Source of the DNA: Vairimorpha ceranae
Lineage: Eukaryota > Microsporidia > Nosematidae
Direction of reading: 5' to 3'
Assembly (NCBI RefSeq): GCF_000988165.1
Contig: NW_020169376.1
Location: forward strand, 1 to 17,191
DNA length: 17,191 nucleotides
Part shown: piece after piece, positions 1 to 8,172 of the stretch
Numbering within the stretch: the first letter of the stretch is position 1
Layout of the letters: the number at the start of each line of letters is the position of its first letter
Translations under genes and position numbers: made by a program
The notes under the pieces: model-generated
What the model was told of the DNA's origin: nothing
Database searches by the model: none
What the model saw: only the letters and a program-made list of their open reading frames with translations

Positions 1-22
1 AACTTCACTTACAACTTCTTTA

Positions 23-991
23 TTATAATTTTTCTTTGCATGAATCTGTTTCTAAATCAGAAAATATAACACCATCATTTTCAGTACTAAGGACTGTATT
101 AAGCCCTTTGCGCCCGTGAAAAAGTTTGAATGACGACTTACAAGTGGCAGAATGGACAGCAATGTTGTAGTTATAAAAGACAAGATCAATATACTTTATC
201 CAAATAGCTTCCTTTACGTTTTCATCTTTGGCATCCATTTGTTTAGCTATGGCTCTCGTTAATGTTTGATTTAAGCGTTCAATTTGACCTTGTGATTGCG
301 GGTGTCTAACTCTGCCATGAATCAACTTTACGTTAAACCGAGCACAAAGATCGTTAATCACAGAATTAGAAAATTCCTTTCCATCGTCACATTGTAAAAC
401 AGTTGGTAAACCAAAAGTCAGAAAAAGTGATTCTAATGCATTGCTAACTTCCAAAACTGCTTTAGATTTGAGTGGATAAGCCTTTACAAATTTTGAATAA
501 ACATCAATCATATTAAGTAACCAACAAAAATTTAGGTTTGTTGTTTTAAAACTCTTAAGACCGATTAAGTCCATCACAATGTGCTCAAAGCAGTAGGTGG
601 CCGTAACATGCTTAAATGGCTTTTTCTGCTTTAAAGGCTGTGATGTTTTACAAGTATTACAGATTGTAATAATATCTCTCACAACAATTCTGGGCATTGT
701 AAAGAAATAATCTTTACATAATTCATACATCCTATTATGGCCGTAATGGTTGGTATCATGAAGTCTTTTAACCTCTAATGCCATGATATCGACCTGGGTC
801 TTGTAGAACACTTTTTTGTGCAGTCCTTCTCTAATATTAAAGTAGAGCGTGTCATTAAACACACGAAAGTGTTCCGCCTTCTTGCGAAGCCTAAATACTT
901 GGTATCTACTCAAATACGTCTCAAACGGCAGCTTTAAAAGGATGGCCATTATTGCATCATATTCCTCTTTATCATTTATGACTGATACCAT
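23..991 (-). CDS. Stand-alone DDE integrase (retroviral/Ty3-like, KRBA2-like type)
   Basis: A 322-residue protein that should catalyse strand transfer of mobile-element DNA in the nucleus. Visible domains: an N-terminal zinc-binding HHCC-type module (H82/H85, then C111-x2-C114), followed by an RNase H-fold catalytic core with D141 (VMDLIG), D202 (CDDGKEF) and E238 (GQIERLN), an exact D-x35-E spacing. A C-terminal YN...H...F...GR segment (about 274-294) is typical of the family. The frame is unbroken and all catalytic residues are present, so it may be active or recently so. No protease, reverse transcriptase or gag lies upstream in the following 1.3 kb, which suggests a solo integrase like those annotated as KRAB-A-domain-containing protein 2 in microsporidia rather than the tail of a polyprotein; that link is from family knowledge. 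An in-frame TAG lies three codons before the ATG and the CCC start motif of the housekeeping genes is absent. The far side of the element lies outside the window. Confidence 0.88.
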   Translation of the reverse strand: MVSVINDKEEYDAIMAILLKLPFETYLSRYQVFRLRKKAEHFRVFNDTLYFNIREGLHKKVFYKTQVDIMALEVKRLHDTNHYGHNRMYELCKDYFFTMPRIVVRDIITICNTCKTSQPLKQKKPFKHVTATYCFEHIVMDLIGLKSFKTTNLNFCWLLNMIDVYSKFVKAYPLKSKAVLEVSNALESLFLTFGLPTVLQCDDGKEFSNSVINDLCARFNVKLIHGRVRHPQSQGQIERLNQTLTRAIAKQMDAKDENVKEAIWIKYIDLVFYNYNIAVHSATCKSSFKLFHGRKGLNTVLSTENDGVIFSDLETDSCKEKL

Positions 992-1136
992 TAATGGCTA
1001 AAAATAAAAAATTTTTAAAAGATTCAATTTTTTTGTTCTTAAATATATTGCAGAATTTAAAATATTTTGCAGCCTACCTTTATTTAACAAATTCCACTTG
1101 TAAAATTATTTATTTTAAATTTTAATAAAATATGCG

Positions 1137-1349
1137 TGACGAGTGTCGCAGTTGGGTTAATCTTGTTACATGTAAAAGCATCTGCGGGCTCGATTCCCGT
1201 ATAAAAGTATTTAAGTATAGGTTTTGGAATAAGGCGCCGTCTATAATATAACGTAAAAAATGTCGAAGTTCAAAATTTGTAAACAAAAAGTACGATGTGT
1301 GGCTCGGATGGCGAGCTGGGCTTGCGAAATTTAAACAATTACTTTTTTT
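1137..1349 (+). ncRNA. Possible Pol III transcript with tRNA-like A and B boxes
   Basis: TGTCGCAGTTGG at 1144-1155 matches an A box (one mismatch), and GGCTCGATTCC at 1187-1197 matches a B box (one mismatch). Their spacing of 43 bases is that of a tRNA. The T-arm folds (GCGGG/CCCGT, one G:U), but the D stem and the acceptor stem do not, so it is not a working tRNA. The sequence stays unusually GC-rich past the B box, includes a GC-rich hairpin at 1302-1316 (GCTCG/CGAGC), and ends at a run of seven T at 1343-1349. This fits a roughly 210-nt Pol III RNA with tRNA-like internal promoters (as in some RNase P or SRP RNA genes or tRNA-derived SINEs), but I recognise no conserved core of any of these. 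A decayed tRNA is the main alternative. The start is an estimate. Confidence 0.3.
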
Positions 1350-2655
1350 AATGAAAAGCAAAGATTCTATTAAGAATTAAAATAAAGATGTTGAAAAACA
1401 ATAATATTTTTTTTTAAATTTTTAATAATTTTCTGGCCCACGCAGAAGAAAGCAAAACCAATAAAAAAATTATTGATAGTAGGTTTTAAGATTCTAAGGT
1501 TAACAAAAAGTTTTATTTTGATGCATAAAAAACTATAAGCATTTTTTTTTATTTTCTATAAAATTTTTGATCGTAAACTAATGCTGTGTAAAATTTTAAA
1601 TGGAATATAGAAAACAATTTAAATAATTTAAAATAAAACATACATCCCTTAAAGACAAAAAACCTTGGAAACCTCCTAAGTCTTCCATCTGTGGCCATTA
1701 AAAACCCAACATAAGTTTATAACTATTTTTTTTTACTTAAATAATTTCTGTCTAATTTAAAAAAATTTTACCCTTTTTCATAATTTATTTATATATTTTT
1801 TAAAAGAAAACCTGAATAATTCCTTTATATTATTTTTAAAGGTAATATACAGATATGTTAATCTTATCACATGTCTCTATTTTTTTCATGTATTTTTTTT
1901 TTAAAAAAAATTATCTATAAAAGAAATTATTTATTTCACCTTAATAAAAAGCAAGAAAAATGAAAATGGACCAGGACTACACCAATAACAACAATTATTA
2001 TTTAAGTTAAGCTAACAAAATACCTCTCGGAACAGAGATATTAAGTTAAATAAAACAACTTACTTTATTTACAGTACTTTAGAGAAATATCTTAAGTTCG
2101 GCACCCACCTTAAGGGTTACAGCAGCAGGATACCTGTGGAATAGTTTACCATATGTTATTTATTTAAAAAAATTTACTTAAAATATTTATTTTTACCTTC
2201 ACCCATAGGAATTAGAAAGAAAAAGAATTTTTATCTAATTAATAATTTGACCTAAAATATCTAAAGTGGCTGTAATTCTACGATATTACAAATACATTAA
2301 AAAAGGAAAAGCTTACATTAATTATAGTATATTTTAAAGGTGTTGGTGTAAGATGGCCAAAAAAAAGTAAAAGTTTAGATCTGGTATTTATTTTTAACCT
2401 TTTTTTAATTTTGTTAAATTCTTTTAATTTAAAAAAGGCAATATTTTATTGAATTTTTTATTTTATGCACAAACAAATATCACAGAAGACTTATGACAGA
2501 ATATCAGATTATTTAAAGAAAAAATCCGAGAAATAGCAACTTTAAAATAAGTTTATTGGCCAAGTGTTTCTTTGCAGTAACTGTTAAATATATTGATTTT
2601 TTTAATTAATCTATAAATGAAGAAATCATATAAAAAAATAAAAAAAATAAAATTA
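1350..2655. other. AT-rich spacer without a recognised gene
   Basis: No credible coding region or RNA gene is visible. Two GC-richer patches stand out: one around 1660-1710, where a 47-codon minus-strand ORF begins (MATDGRLRRFPRF...) that I cannot assign, and one at 2025-2150, where short open stretches exist on both strands without a start signal or a recognised family. A TTTTACCC motif near 1766-1773 is not followed by a usable ATG. The rest is low-complexity A/T. Confidence 0.5.
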
Positions 2656-3216
2656 GGAGAATTCTAATCCGTGCTGCACGTTTTTTAATGTACACCTTTT
2701 TAAAACTTTTTTACTCTTATTTTTAATGTTGTACATAAAAGAGAAGTGTAATTTTACAAAGCCTAATCTTTTTTTTCTTATATTTTATACAGAAGCTTTT
2801 GATTTTAACATATTTTTCATATGTATTCTAATGGTAAATGAATAAAAAACAATTTATTAAATTTATTTGTCCTACGTTTTTTTGAATTATAAAAAGGAGG
2901 CAATCTACATAATTTTAGCCAAATGATAATTCTTTTTCATTTTGAAATAGCAATAATTTTTAAAGATAAAAAATTAACTTCCTTCTAGTTCTATACGTTA
3001 TAAGAACTTTTCTGTTAACCGCTGAAAATTCTCTTAAATAGTTGTAATTATTAGTAAAAAAATATTTATTTATATCTTAATCATCTATAGCGTATCATTT
3101 AATTTTTAGAAAAATATGCGATATATTGTACTCTTCTATTATGTGCAACATTTAAAAATAATAATAAAAATATAAAAAGCTGTAAATCAAAAAACGTGCA
3201 GCACAAGTTTAATTTT
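2656..3216 (+). mobile_element. MITE-like element, copy A, with long imperfect TIRs
   Basis: A 561-bp repeat that recurs in inverted orientation at 5005-6000. Its left arm carries GTGCTGCACG (2671-2680) and its right arm the reverse complement (3195-3204). The similarity between the arms continues inward for about 90 bases (T-rich stretch, TTATTTTTAA, TGTTG-ACATAA, AGAG, GTACA) and more weakly outward for 15 bases. No transposase is encoded. The outermost flanks (GGAGAATTCTAATCC at left, AAGTTTAATTTT at right) are also shared with copy B, so the true ends lie at or beyond them; no target-site duplication could be identified. Compared with copy B it lacks one 150-bp tandem unit and about 285 bp corresponding to 5110-5395. 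The superfamily is not recognised. Confidence 0.72.
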
Positions 3217-3250
3217 CCCGTTTGAAAAAAATAAAACAATTTTTTTATGT
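3217..3250. other. Short spacer between element A and tRNA-Leu
   Basis: A/T-rich linker of 34 bases; nothing else is seen. It places the tRNA 3' end about 40 bases from the right end of the repeat. Confidence 0.5.
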
Positions 3251-3255
3251 AAAAA
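3251..3255 (-). terminator. Pol III terminator of tRNA-Leu
   Basis: On the minus strand TTTTT follows directly after the discriminator base of the tRNA, the usual Pol III stop signal. Confidence 0.75.
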
Positions 3256-3338
3256 TGGTACCTGTGGGATTCGAACCCACGCACTTAGAAAAGTACCAGA
3301 ACTTAAGTCTGGCGCCTTAACCGCTCGGCCAAGGTACC
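3256..3338 (-). tRNA. tRNA-Leu (anticodon UAA)
   Basis: An 83-nt class II tRNA including the discriminator A. The acceptor stem is perfect (GGTACCT with AGGTACC). The D-arm is GCCGAGCGGTTAAGGC. The anticodon arm is CCAGA-CTTAAGT-TCTGG, giving anticodon UAA with T33 and a purine at 37. A long variable arm and a T-arm with GTGGG-TTCGAAT-CCCAC follow. All parts pair, so it should decode UUA leucine codons in cytosolic translation. The CCA tail is not needed in the gene. It lies between two copies of an inverted repeat family and beside a decayed helicase. Confidence 0.96.
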
Positions 3339-3984
3339 TGTACTAAAAACAATAACGTATATAATACAGGCTTTTTTGCATCGATCCCAGTACTAACCTT
3401 CAAAAATAAAAATGTCAATTTTATTTTTATACTTCTATTATGCCCGTAGCATAGGCTGTTGTTCTTTTTTGAATAAAATTCAACTAGATTGTATTTTTTT
3501 CATTATCTTGCGTCTTTCTTCATAGAACAAAGATAATATCATATTTCGTTCTCTTCTGATTCTATTTTTAATTTGCAATTTTTTAAAACATTGCTTGTTA
3601 AAGCAACCCGTTCACACTACGGAAATGTTGAGTTTGTTTTAAGCTATTAATAGTTGCATAATCTGTGTATTTATTTTACACTTTTCTGTATTCTTATTTT
3701 TTAACTTAATGCATTTGTTTATAGCGGCAATATTAAGTTTTTATACATGATTTTGTTGAAATTTTACATAATTTATACATGCAGTTTGCACCTTTTGTAA
3801 TCTTACAGTGAGAACTAATCTCTTCTGTATTATATTTTTGTAAGTTTACATTACTTTATTTTTGCTTTTCTTATACTTATAACCTAACTCTTTCTATATT
3901 CGGCGTTGTAAACCATTAAAAAGTTCTATATAAACAATATTTTTTGTTATTTGTTTTATATTTTTAGATAAGAATATTTTTAGA
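3339..3984. other. AT-rich spacer without a recognised gene
   Basis: No open frame of note and no RNA signal on either strand. It separates tRNA-Leu from the 3' end of the helicase pseudogene and may contain eroded element sequence. Confidence 0.5.
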
Positions 3985-5010
3985 TTTTAGAAATTCTTAC
4001 TCTTGATGTAGCAACATAAAATTGTTAATGAGAAAAAACGGGTTCAAGCAGAAATAACACAACACAGAATCAAATGAAATGACCTTGTGACTTGTAAGTC
4101 GCCAAGGAATATGAAACGATTACAGGAAATTGCCTCCTTTTAAATATAAAAGCCAGAAACGTTTCACCTGACATTATGTCTACTCTTTGGATTACTACTG
4201 TATATCCTTCTCTTCTTCCAGCAACTATTTTTCCCACAATGTAATTTTCTTACGCCTCAATACCCGCATCCTCATCCAATTTAAAAGTCTTTTTTTTGTT
4301 TAAATATTTCTTAACAGCATTATAAGGTAACCACCCTTCAATTTAAGCTTATGTTGAAGAAGACCAGAGAGCTATTCTATATTAACAAACTTTAATGGAC
4401 ATCTTTGTTATTAATTTGGATCGTCAGACGCGACCAAATCCGCATTCTTGTAAATATTTTTTTTCGCCATCTAGCATTTTAAGGATCTGTACATTAATAT
4501 AATTGGCAAATTCATTTTTAGTTGTCAATTGACCTTGCTAAATACAGATTCAAATGCTCGATATATGATATTTTTCCAAATATTGACCCCATTAAACTGC
4601 CTTTTATTAAATATTCTTTAGAAATTTCTATTTCCCCATTTTTAGTATTTATTGAACCACTTGCCGCTTCTAATAACCATGATGAAAACTCTGAAAATTC
4701 ATTGACCACATATTATTAGACAGCCTTTAATACTTAAACATTCTTTTACTATTGCGCTTATTATAGAGTTCTCTATTATTGATACTTAAAATCCTTTCAA
4801 AACAGCAGCTGATACTTGTCTGAAATCTCCACCAAATAAGACCGTCTTTCCTCTGAAGATAGCGTTACTTCTGCATATTCTTCTTAACACCATATCTATT
4901 GCATCTAAAGCGTATTTAAACATCATATAAACTTCATTTATTATAATTAATAATAAGTTTATTATTGTTTCTGCTTCTTTGGAATTTATCTGCACCTTTG
5001 AGAGAGTCAA
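3985..5010 (-). pseudogene. Decayed Helitron-type (Pif1-family) helicase, C-terminal part
   Basis: Several minus-strand fragments in different frames read in the right order as the C-terminal two thirds of a Pif1-like helicase of the kind fused in Helitron transposons. At 4786-5010 there is a Walker B-like IIINEVYMM and the motif VLFGGDFRQV. At 4518-4709 FSSWLLEAASG and the following IEISKEYLI match the next block. Shifted frames then give TTKNEFANYINVQIL (about 4450-4520), HKLKLKGGYLIMLLRNI (about 4315-4370), FKRRQFPVIVSYSLATYKSQG (a TINKSQGQ-like motif, about 4085-4150) and QFYVATSRVRIS (the YVALSRV-like motif, about 3980-4020). Frameshifts and stops separate these pieces, so no protein is made. 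Walker A and everything N-terminal are missing: the frame ends exactly where repeat copy B begins near 5011. Host PIF1 is less likely because the fragments resemble the transposon branch and are broken. Fragment borders other than the two ORFs are approximate. Confidence 0.82.
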
Positions 5011-6000
5011 TTTAACTTGTACTGCACGTTTTTGACATACTCCTTTTTAAAAATTTTTTACCCTTATTTTTTAATTTTTCACAGAATAGAAGAGTACAAA
5101 AATATCGCAAACTTTTCTCGTCATGATGCAACTAGCACATGATTACATTTTTATTTAATTTGTTTACACTTTAATTGTTTGCAAAATCTTTACATTAAAA
5201 GGAGCGATTTTTGCATATTTTTTTTTTCATACATTTGGTTTCTGCGTTTTTATCTAGTAATTGTTTGTTTATTTTTTGATTTAATCTATTTATAGCTATA
5301 AATACATTTATAGACGAAACTCTACGAAAAGCAATTTGAACGTAAACAGATCCAATTAAAATAAACGATCTTACTTTAAAAGATTTTCAAAACACGATAT
5401 TTCTAAATAATGTAATAGAGATTCTTAAGATGTAAAGAAATATTTTTTTTTACCGATAATTATAACTATTTAAGAAAATTTTCTACGGTTAAAAGAAAAG
5501 TTTTTGTAACGTATAGAACTAAAAAGGAGTCAATTTTTTATCTTTAAAAATTATTTCTATTTCAAAATGAAAAAGGATTATCATTTGGCTAAAATATGTA
5601 AATTGTCTTCTTTTATAATTCAAAAAAATTGTAGAATAAATAAATTTAATAAATTGTTTTTTATTCATTTACCATTCAAATACATATGAAAAATATTTTA
5701 AAATCAAAAGCTTCTGTATAAAATATGAGAAAAAAGGACTAAAATATGTAAGTTGTCTTTTTTTATAATTCAAAAAAACGTAGGACAAATAAATTTAATA
5801 AATTGTTTTTTTTCATTTACCATTCAAATACATATGAAAAATATGTTAAAATCAAAAGCTTCTGTATAAAATATAAGAAAAAAAAGATTAGGCTTTGTAA
5901 AATTTACACTTCTCTTTTATGTATAACATTAAAAAATAAGAGTAAAAAAGTTTTAAAAAGGTGTATATAAAAAAACGTGCAGCACGGATTAGAATTCTCC
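5005..6000 (-). mobile_element. MITE-like element, copy B, inverted relative to copy A
   Basis: Same family as 2656-3216, in the opposite orientation. CGTGCAGCAC and its flank GGATTAGAATTCTCC (5976-6000) are the reverse complement of the left end of copy A, and GTACTGCACG (5019-5028) with the adjoining CAATTTAACTT corresponds to its right end. The block 5400-5605 aligns closely with 2890-3090. Copy B is longer: it holds a two-fold 150-bp tandem duplication and about 285 bp at 5110-5395 with no counterpart in copy A. No coding region was recognised. Its left border truncates the helicase pseudogene and its right border lies 7 bp from the Merlin element, so three elements are packed end to end. 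Confidence 0.7.
5589..5886 (-). repeat. 150-bp tandem duplication inside element B
   Basis: Two units begin with CTAAAATATGTAA-TTGTC at 5589 and CTAAAATATGTAAGTTGTC at 5739, giving an exact 150-bp period. Shared landmarks in each unit: TTTATAATTCAAAAAAA, AAATTTAATAAATTGTTTTTT, TTACCATTCAAATACATATG and AAAATCAAAAGCTTCTGTA. Element A carries a single unit, so the duplication arose within copy B or its ancestor. The units differ by scattered substitutions. Confidence 0.9.
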
Positions 6001-6007
6001 GAATTCT

Positions 6008-6060
6008 TTTGCTTTGTGGTGCCCAAAAGTGGTATTAGCAAAATTTTTTTTTTAACCCCT
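6008..6060 (+). repeat. Left TIR of the Merlin-type element
   Basis: 53-bp terminal inverted repeat running from TTTGCTTTG to AACCCCT, including an A4-T10 block. It differs from the right TIR at two positions only (CCCAAAAG versus CCCAAGAG, and TTAGC versus TTGGC). Confidence 0.88.
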
Positions 6061-6197
6061 TAATTTTGATTTTCATGAAAAGAAGCTGGTCTAAAGATCT
6101 TTTGTAAATATGACTTGTTTATAAAAAACCCCAAAATTACTTTAAATATAATTTTAATAAATATTTCAATTTTTCTTTTCCTTCATTCCTTTTTACC

Positions 6198-6970
6198 TTA
6201 AATCTTATAGGATATATTATCAATTAATTTCTTAGTTCTACATCTTACTGGAATGGTTTTATTAATAACATTTCAATTAGCTTCAATTGTGTTGGTATGC
6301 GTAGTTGTTTGCTTATTTATAAACTGCTTAGAATATTTGACAGTTCTATGCTCTTTAAAAAAATTGGCTAGCTCGACATAACATTTCTAACAATCACTGA
6401 ATATAATTGATTGCCTACAAATATATTTTCTACAGAATAAAATAAGGGTAGAACTGTCACCTTGTCGACATTTGCTAGACTAATTTTTCTAGACAATCTT
6501 TCTACTACCCCTACTACCCAAACACCGCCTACTCTATGACCTTTGTAATGTTTTCTTTCCCTAAATTTGCTTTCATCAACCTCAACTATACTATCATCTC
6601 CACCTATTTTAGTGAATTTGTTTAAATATCTGTAAAATATTCCTAAGTCTCTTAGTTTGGAGCATAATACTGAAACAGTTAAGCGGTGAACATTAAATAT
6701 TCTGACAAGTAAACTAAGAGGCGCCCCTTCTATAACCACATATCCGAAATTTTAACTGCGGTGATAATTGGGAGAAGAACGTTTTCGAAAAACGTGCTTT
6801 TAAATATAAAAAAACCTATACCTACACAAAGAAATATTACATATGACAAAGTGGTCACGCTTGAATTTTTTAGTTTCATAACCGCATTTAATGCAAAATC
6901 TATTTAAATAAAAGTTTATAACAATATCAGTTATTTCTTTGTATTCTTCTTCTTCCTTCAATTCAAACAT
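6198..6970 (-). pseudogene. Merlin/ISXO2-type transposase, frameshifted
   Basis: The likely original start is the ATG at 6968-6970, five bases after CCCC and at the inner edge of the right TIR. Near the N-terminus is a zinc ribbon (C26-x2-C29, C44-x4-C49 from that ATG). From about 6800 the conserved KSTFFENVLLP segment sits one frame off the ribbon and the downstream part returns to the first frame, so two compensating frameshifts are present; in the first frame two TAA stops interrupt the region. The ISXO2 signature follows: VEVDESKF with the first catalytic Asp at 6575-6577, then GHRVGGVWVVGVVER. After a further frameshift the second Asp (SDC, 6393-6395) is followed at once by TAG at 6387-6389. 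The HTNTIE motif carries the catalytic Glu at 6282-6284, and the Trp codon three residues later is TGA (6273-6275). It cannot encode an active enzyme. Confidence 0.9.
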
Positions 6971-6973
6971 TTT

Positions 6974-7026
6974 AGGGGTTAAAAAAAAAATTTTGCCAAT
7001 ACCACTCTTGGGCACCACAAAGCAAA
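6974..7026 (-). repeat. Right TIR of the Merlin-type element
   Basis: Inverted partner of 6008-6060. Its inner edge supplies the AACCCC motif and nearly touches the transposase ATG at 6970. Confidence 0.88.
6975..6986 (-). promoter_or_regulatory. CCC start-proximal motif in the transposon TIR
   Basis: On the minus strand T-rich sequence, AACCCC, four bases, then ATG: the same layout as upstream of the housekeeping genes in this window. It supports the choice of 6970 as start rather than the longer TTG-initiated frame from 7018. Confidence 0.6.
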
Positions 7027-7188
7027 TTTAACCAATATTAAAAATTTTTATATTTTGTGTTGAAGGATATAAAAATATCATATTGTAAGATTGTGTTTGT
7101 TTGGTTTAACAGGTTGGTTTTGTATAATTTCTATATAAATAAACCTTTGTTTTTGGTTAATAATTCTTTCAGGCACAATATTTTGTCT
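7027..7188. other. Spacer between the Merlin element and direct repeat 1
   Basis: A/T-rich, with no gene seen. Confidence 0.5.
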
Positions 7189-8172
7189 ACGACTTATAAA
7201 TAAAAAAAATTATCAAAATCTGTTTTTGATTGTATTAAAGTTCAAAAATATATCATTAACTTTAACTTACTTAACGACTATAATTTTGTAAGAATATCAT
7301 CATTTTTGAAAAAACCAATTTACAAACTGTAAATAAATTCGAATTTCATAAACGCTAAAATTTTCAGTCTATAAAAGACAAAGTTTTTTTTAAAGCTTAA
7401 TAAAAATTGTAATTAATTTTAAACTATTTTTTTTGGATTAATTTTAAATACTTAATTAATTAACAAGCTTGTTGTAACCCCTAATGAGGCGTTCAAACTT
7501 TAAATGTTGTTTTATATGAGTTAAAATAAAAAATCTTTTATTATTTAATTTTCTTGGCTTTATAGGGCATTTTTATGCCTTAAATATCGTTGTTGTACGC
7601 TTTGTCCTGCTAAGCTTTTTCGTATTTCATTTCTTATTTTTGTATATATCCCTTCTTTTTTATTTTTTTATTTATAAAAAAATTTATTAATTTTTTTTTT
7701 TTTTTGGGGGGGGGAGGGAGAAATTTTTTTATAAAAATGTGATGTATAACACAATACTATACTGCAAATAAACATATCCTTATACTACTTTTGCAATATT
7801 TCAAAAAAATCTTTAATGTTTTTTGTTTAGAAATTAAATACTTTTGTTTTGTATTTATTTTTGTGCTTTATTTAAAATGTATTAGAATTTTATATAGATA
7901 TTTTAAATTTTAGCGTTAAGCGATGATATTGTACAAAAAATGGTCGAGGAAATCAATAAATTTTTTATTACTTCAAATAGTAATTTTTAAAAACAAATCA
8001 GCCGCTAATACATCAAAATGTCACAAGTTACACTATATTCTTGAAATCACAACAATATAAATTTCTAGTTATCACGAAATCTTTAATAAGCAAAACATCA
8101 AAAGAACATGTATATGAGGAGAAAATGGAAATACTGAAAAGAGTAGAAACATCTCGCAATGTACAACCAAAC
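7189..8172 (+). repeat. Long dispersed direct repeat, copy 1
   Basis: Aligns in the same orientation with 10747-11617, about 3.5 kb away. Landmarks: TTTGTTTTTGATTGTA-TAAAGTT near the left end, ATATATCATTAACT, and, toward the right end, GATATTGTACAAAAAATGG (about 7925) and TATCACGAAATCTT (about 8070). Copy 1 holds about 290 bp (roughly 7452-7745) absent from copy 2. Two stretches read similarly as protein in both copies: DIVQKMVEEIN here versus DIVQKMVEKIN, and ITKSLISKTS followed shortly by MEILKRVET here versus ITKSSISRTS and MEIL*RVKT. A 70-codon open stretch runs 7984-8199 in this copy. This suggests an old coding element of unknown family, now decayed. The borders are approximate. Confidence 0.7.
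7671..7735. repeat. Hairpin arms around a T15-G9 homopolymer tract
   Basis: TTTATAAAAAAATTT (7671-7685) and its perfect reverse complement (7721-7735) flank ATTAA, fifteen T (7691-7705), nine G (7706-7714), A, GGG, AG. It lies in the segment unique to copy 1 of the direct repeat. The G tract is exceptional in such AT-rich DNA. Confidence 0.85.

Larger units (their letters stand above)
6008..7026 (-). mobile_element. Merlin/ISXO2-type DNA transposon with 53-bp TIRs
   Basis: A 1,019-bp element bounded by inverted repeats at 6008-6060 and 6974-7026, which begin TTTGCTTTGTGGTGCCCAA and are identical at 51 of 53 positions. Inside is one gene for an ISXO2-like DDE transposase on the minus strand, now broken. 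The size, single ORF and transposase type match the Merlin superfamily of cut-and-paste elements, known from microsporidia. Merlin insertions usually leave 8-9 bp target duplications; the flanks here (cgaattct at left, tttaacca at right) do not match, so the site has decayed or rearranged, or the true ends differ slightly. Confidence 0.85.

Noticed and set aside
992..1078. Possible intron before the integrase ATG (TTTTTAG acceptor, GGTAGG donor on the minus strand)
   Set aside because: Such short signals are common in A/T-rich DNA and no upstream coding exon is visible.
1122..1361. 79-codon minus-strand ORF
   Set aside because: It overlaps the Pol III-like boxes and terminator, has no CCC motif, and its protein resembles nothing.
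2030..2050. ACAGAGA motif suggesting U6 snRNA
   Set aside because: The rest of the U6 core and 3' domain is absent and no Pol III terminator is suitably placed.
3099..3284. 61-codon ORF beginning MRGFESHRY
   Set aside because: A read-through of the tRNA-Leu 3' half; such a start is a common tRNA shadow.
4522..4719. 65-codon plus-strand ORF
   Set aside because: Antisense to the helicase fragment on the minus strand, which has the recognisable motifs.
6000..7035. Target-site duplication around the Merlin-type element
   Set aside because: The 8-9 bp on each side do not match; the repeated GAATTCT at 5992 and 6001 lies on one side only.
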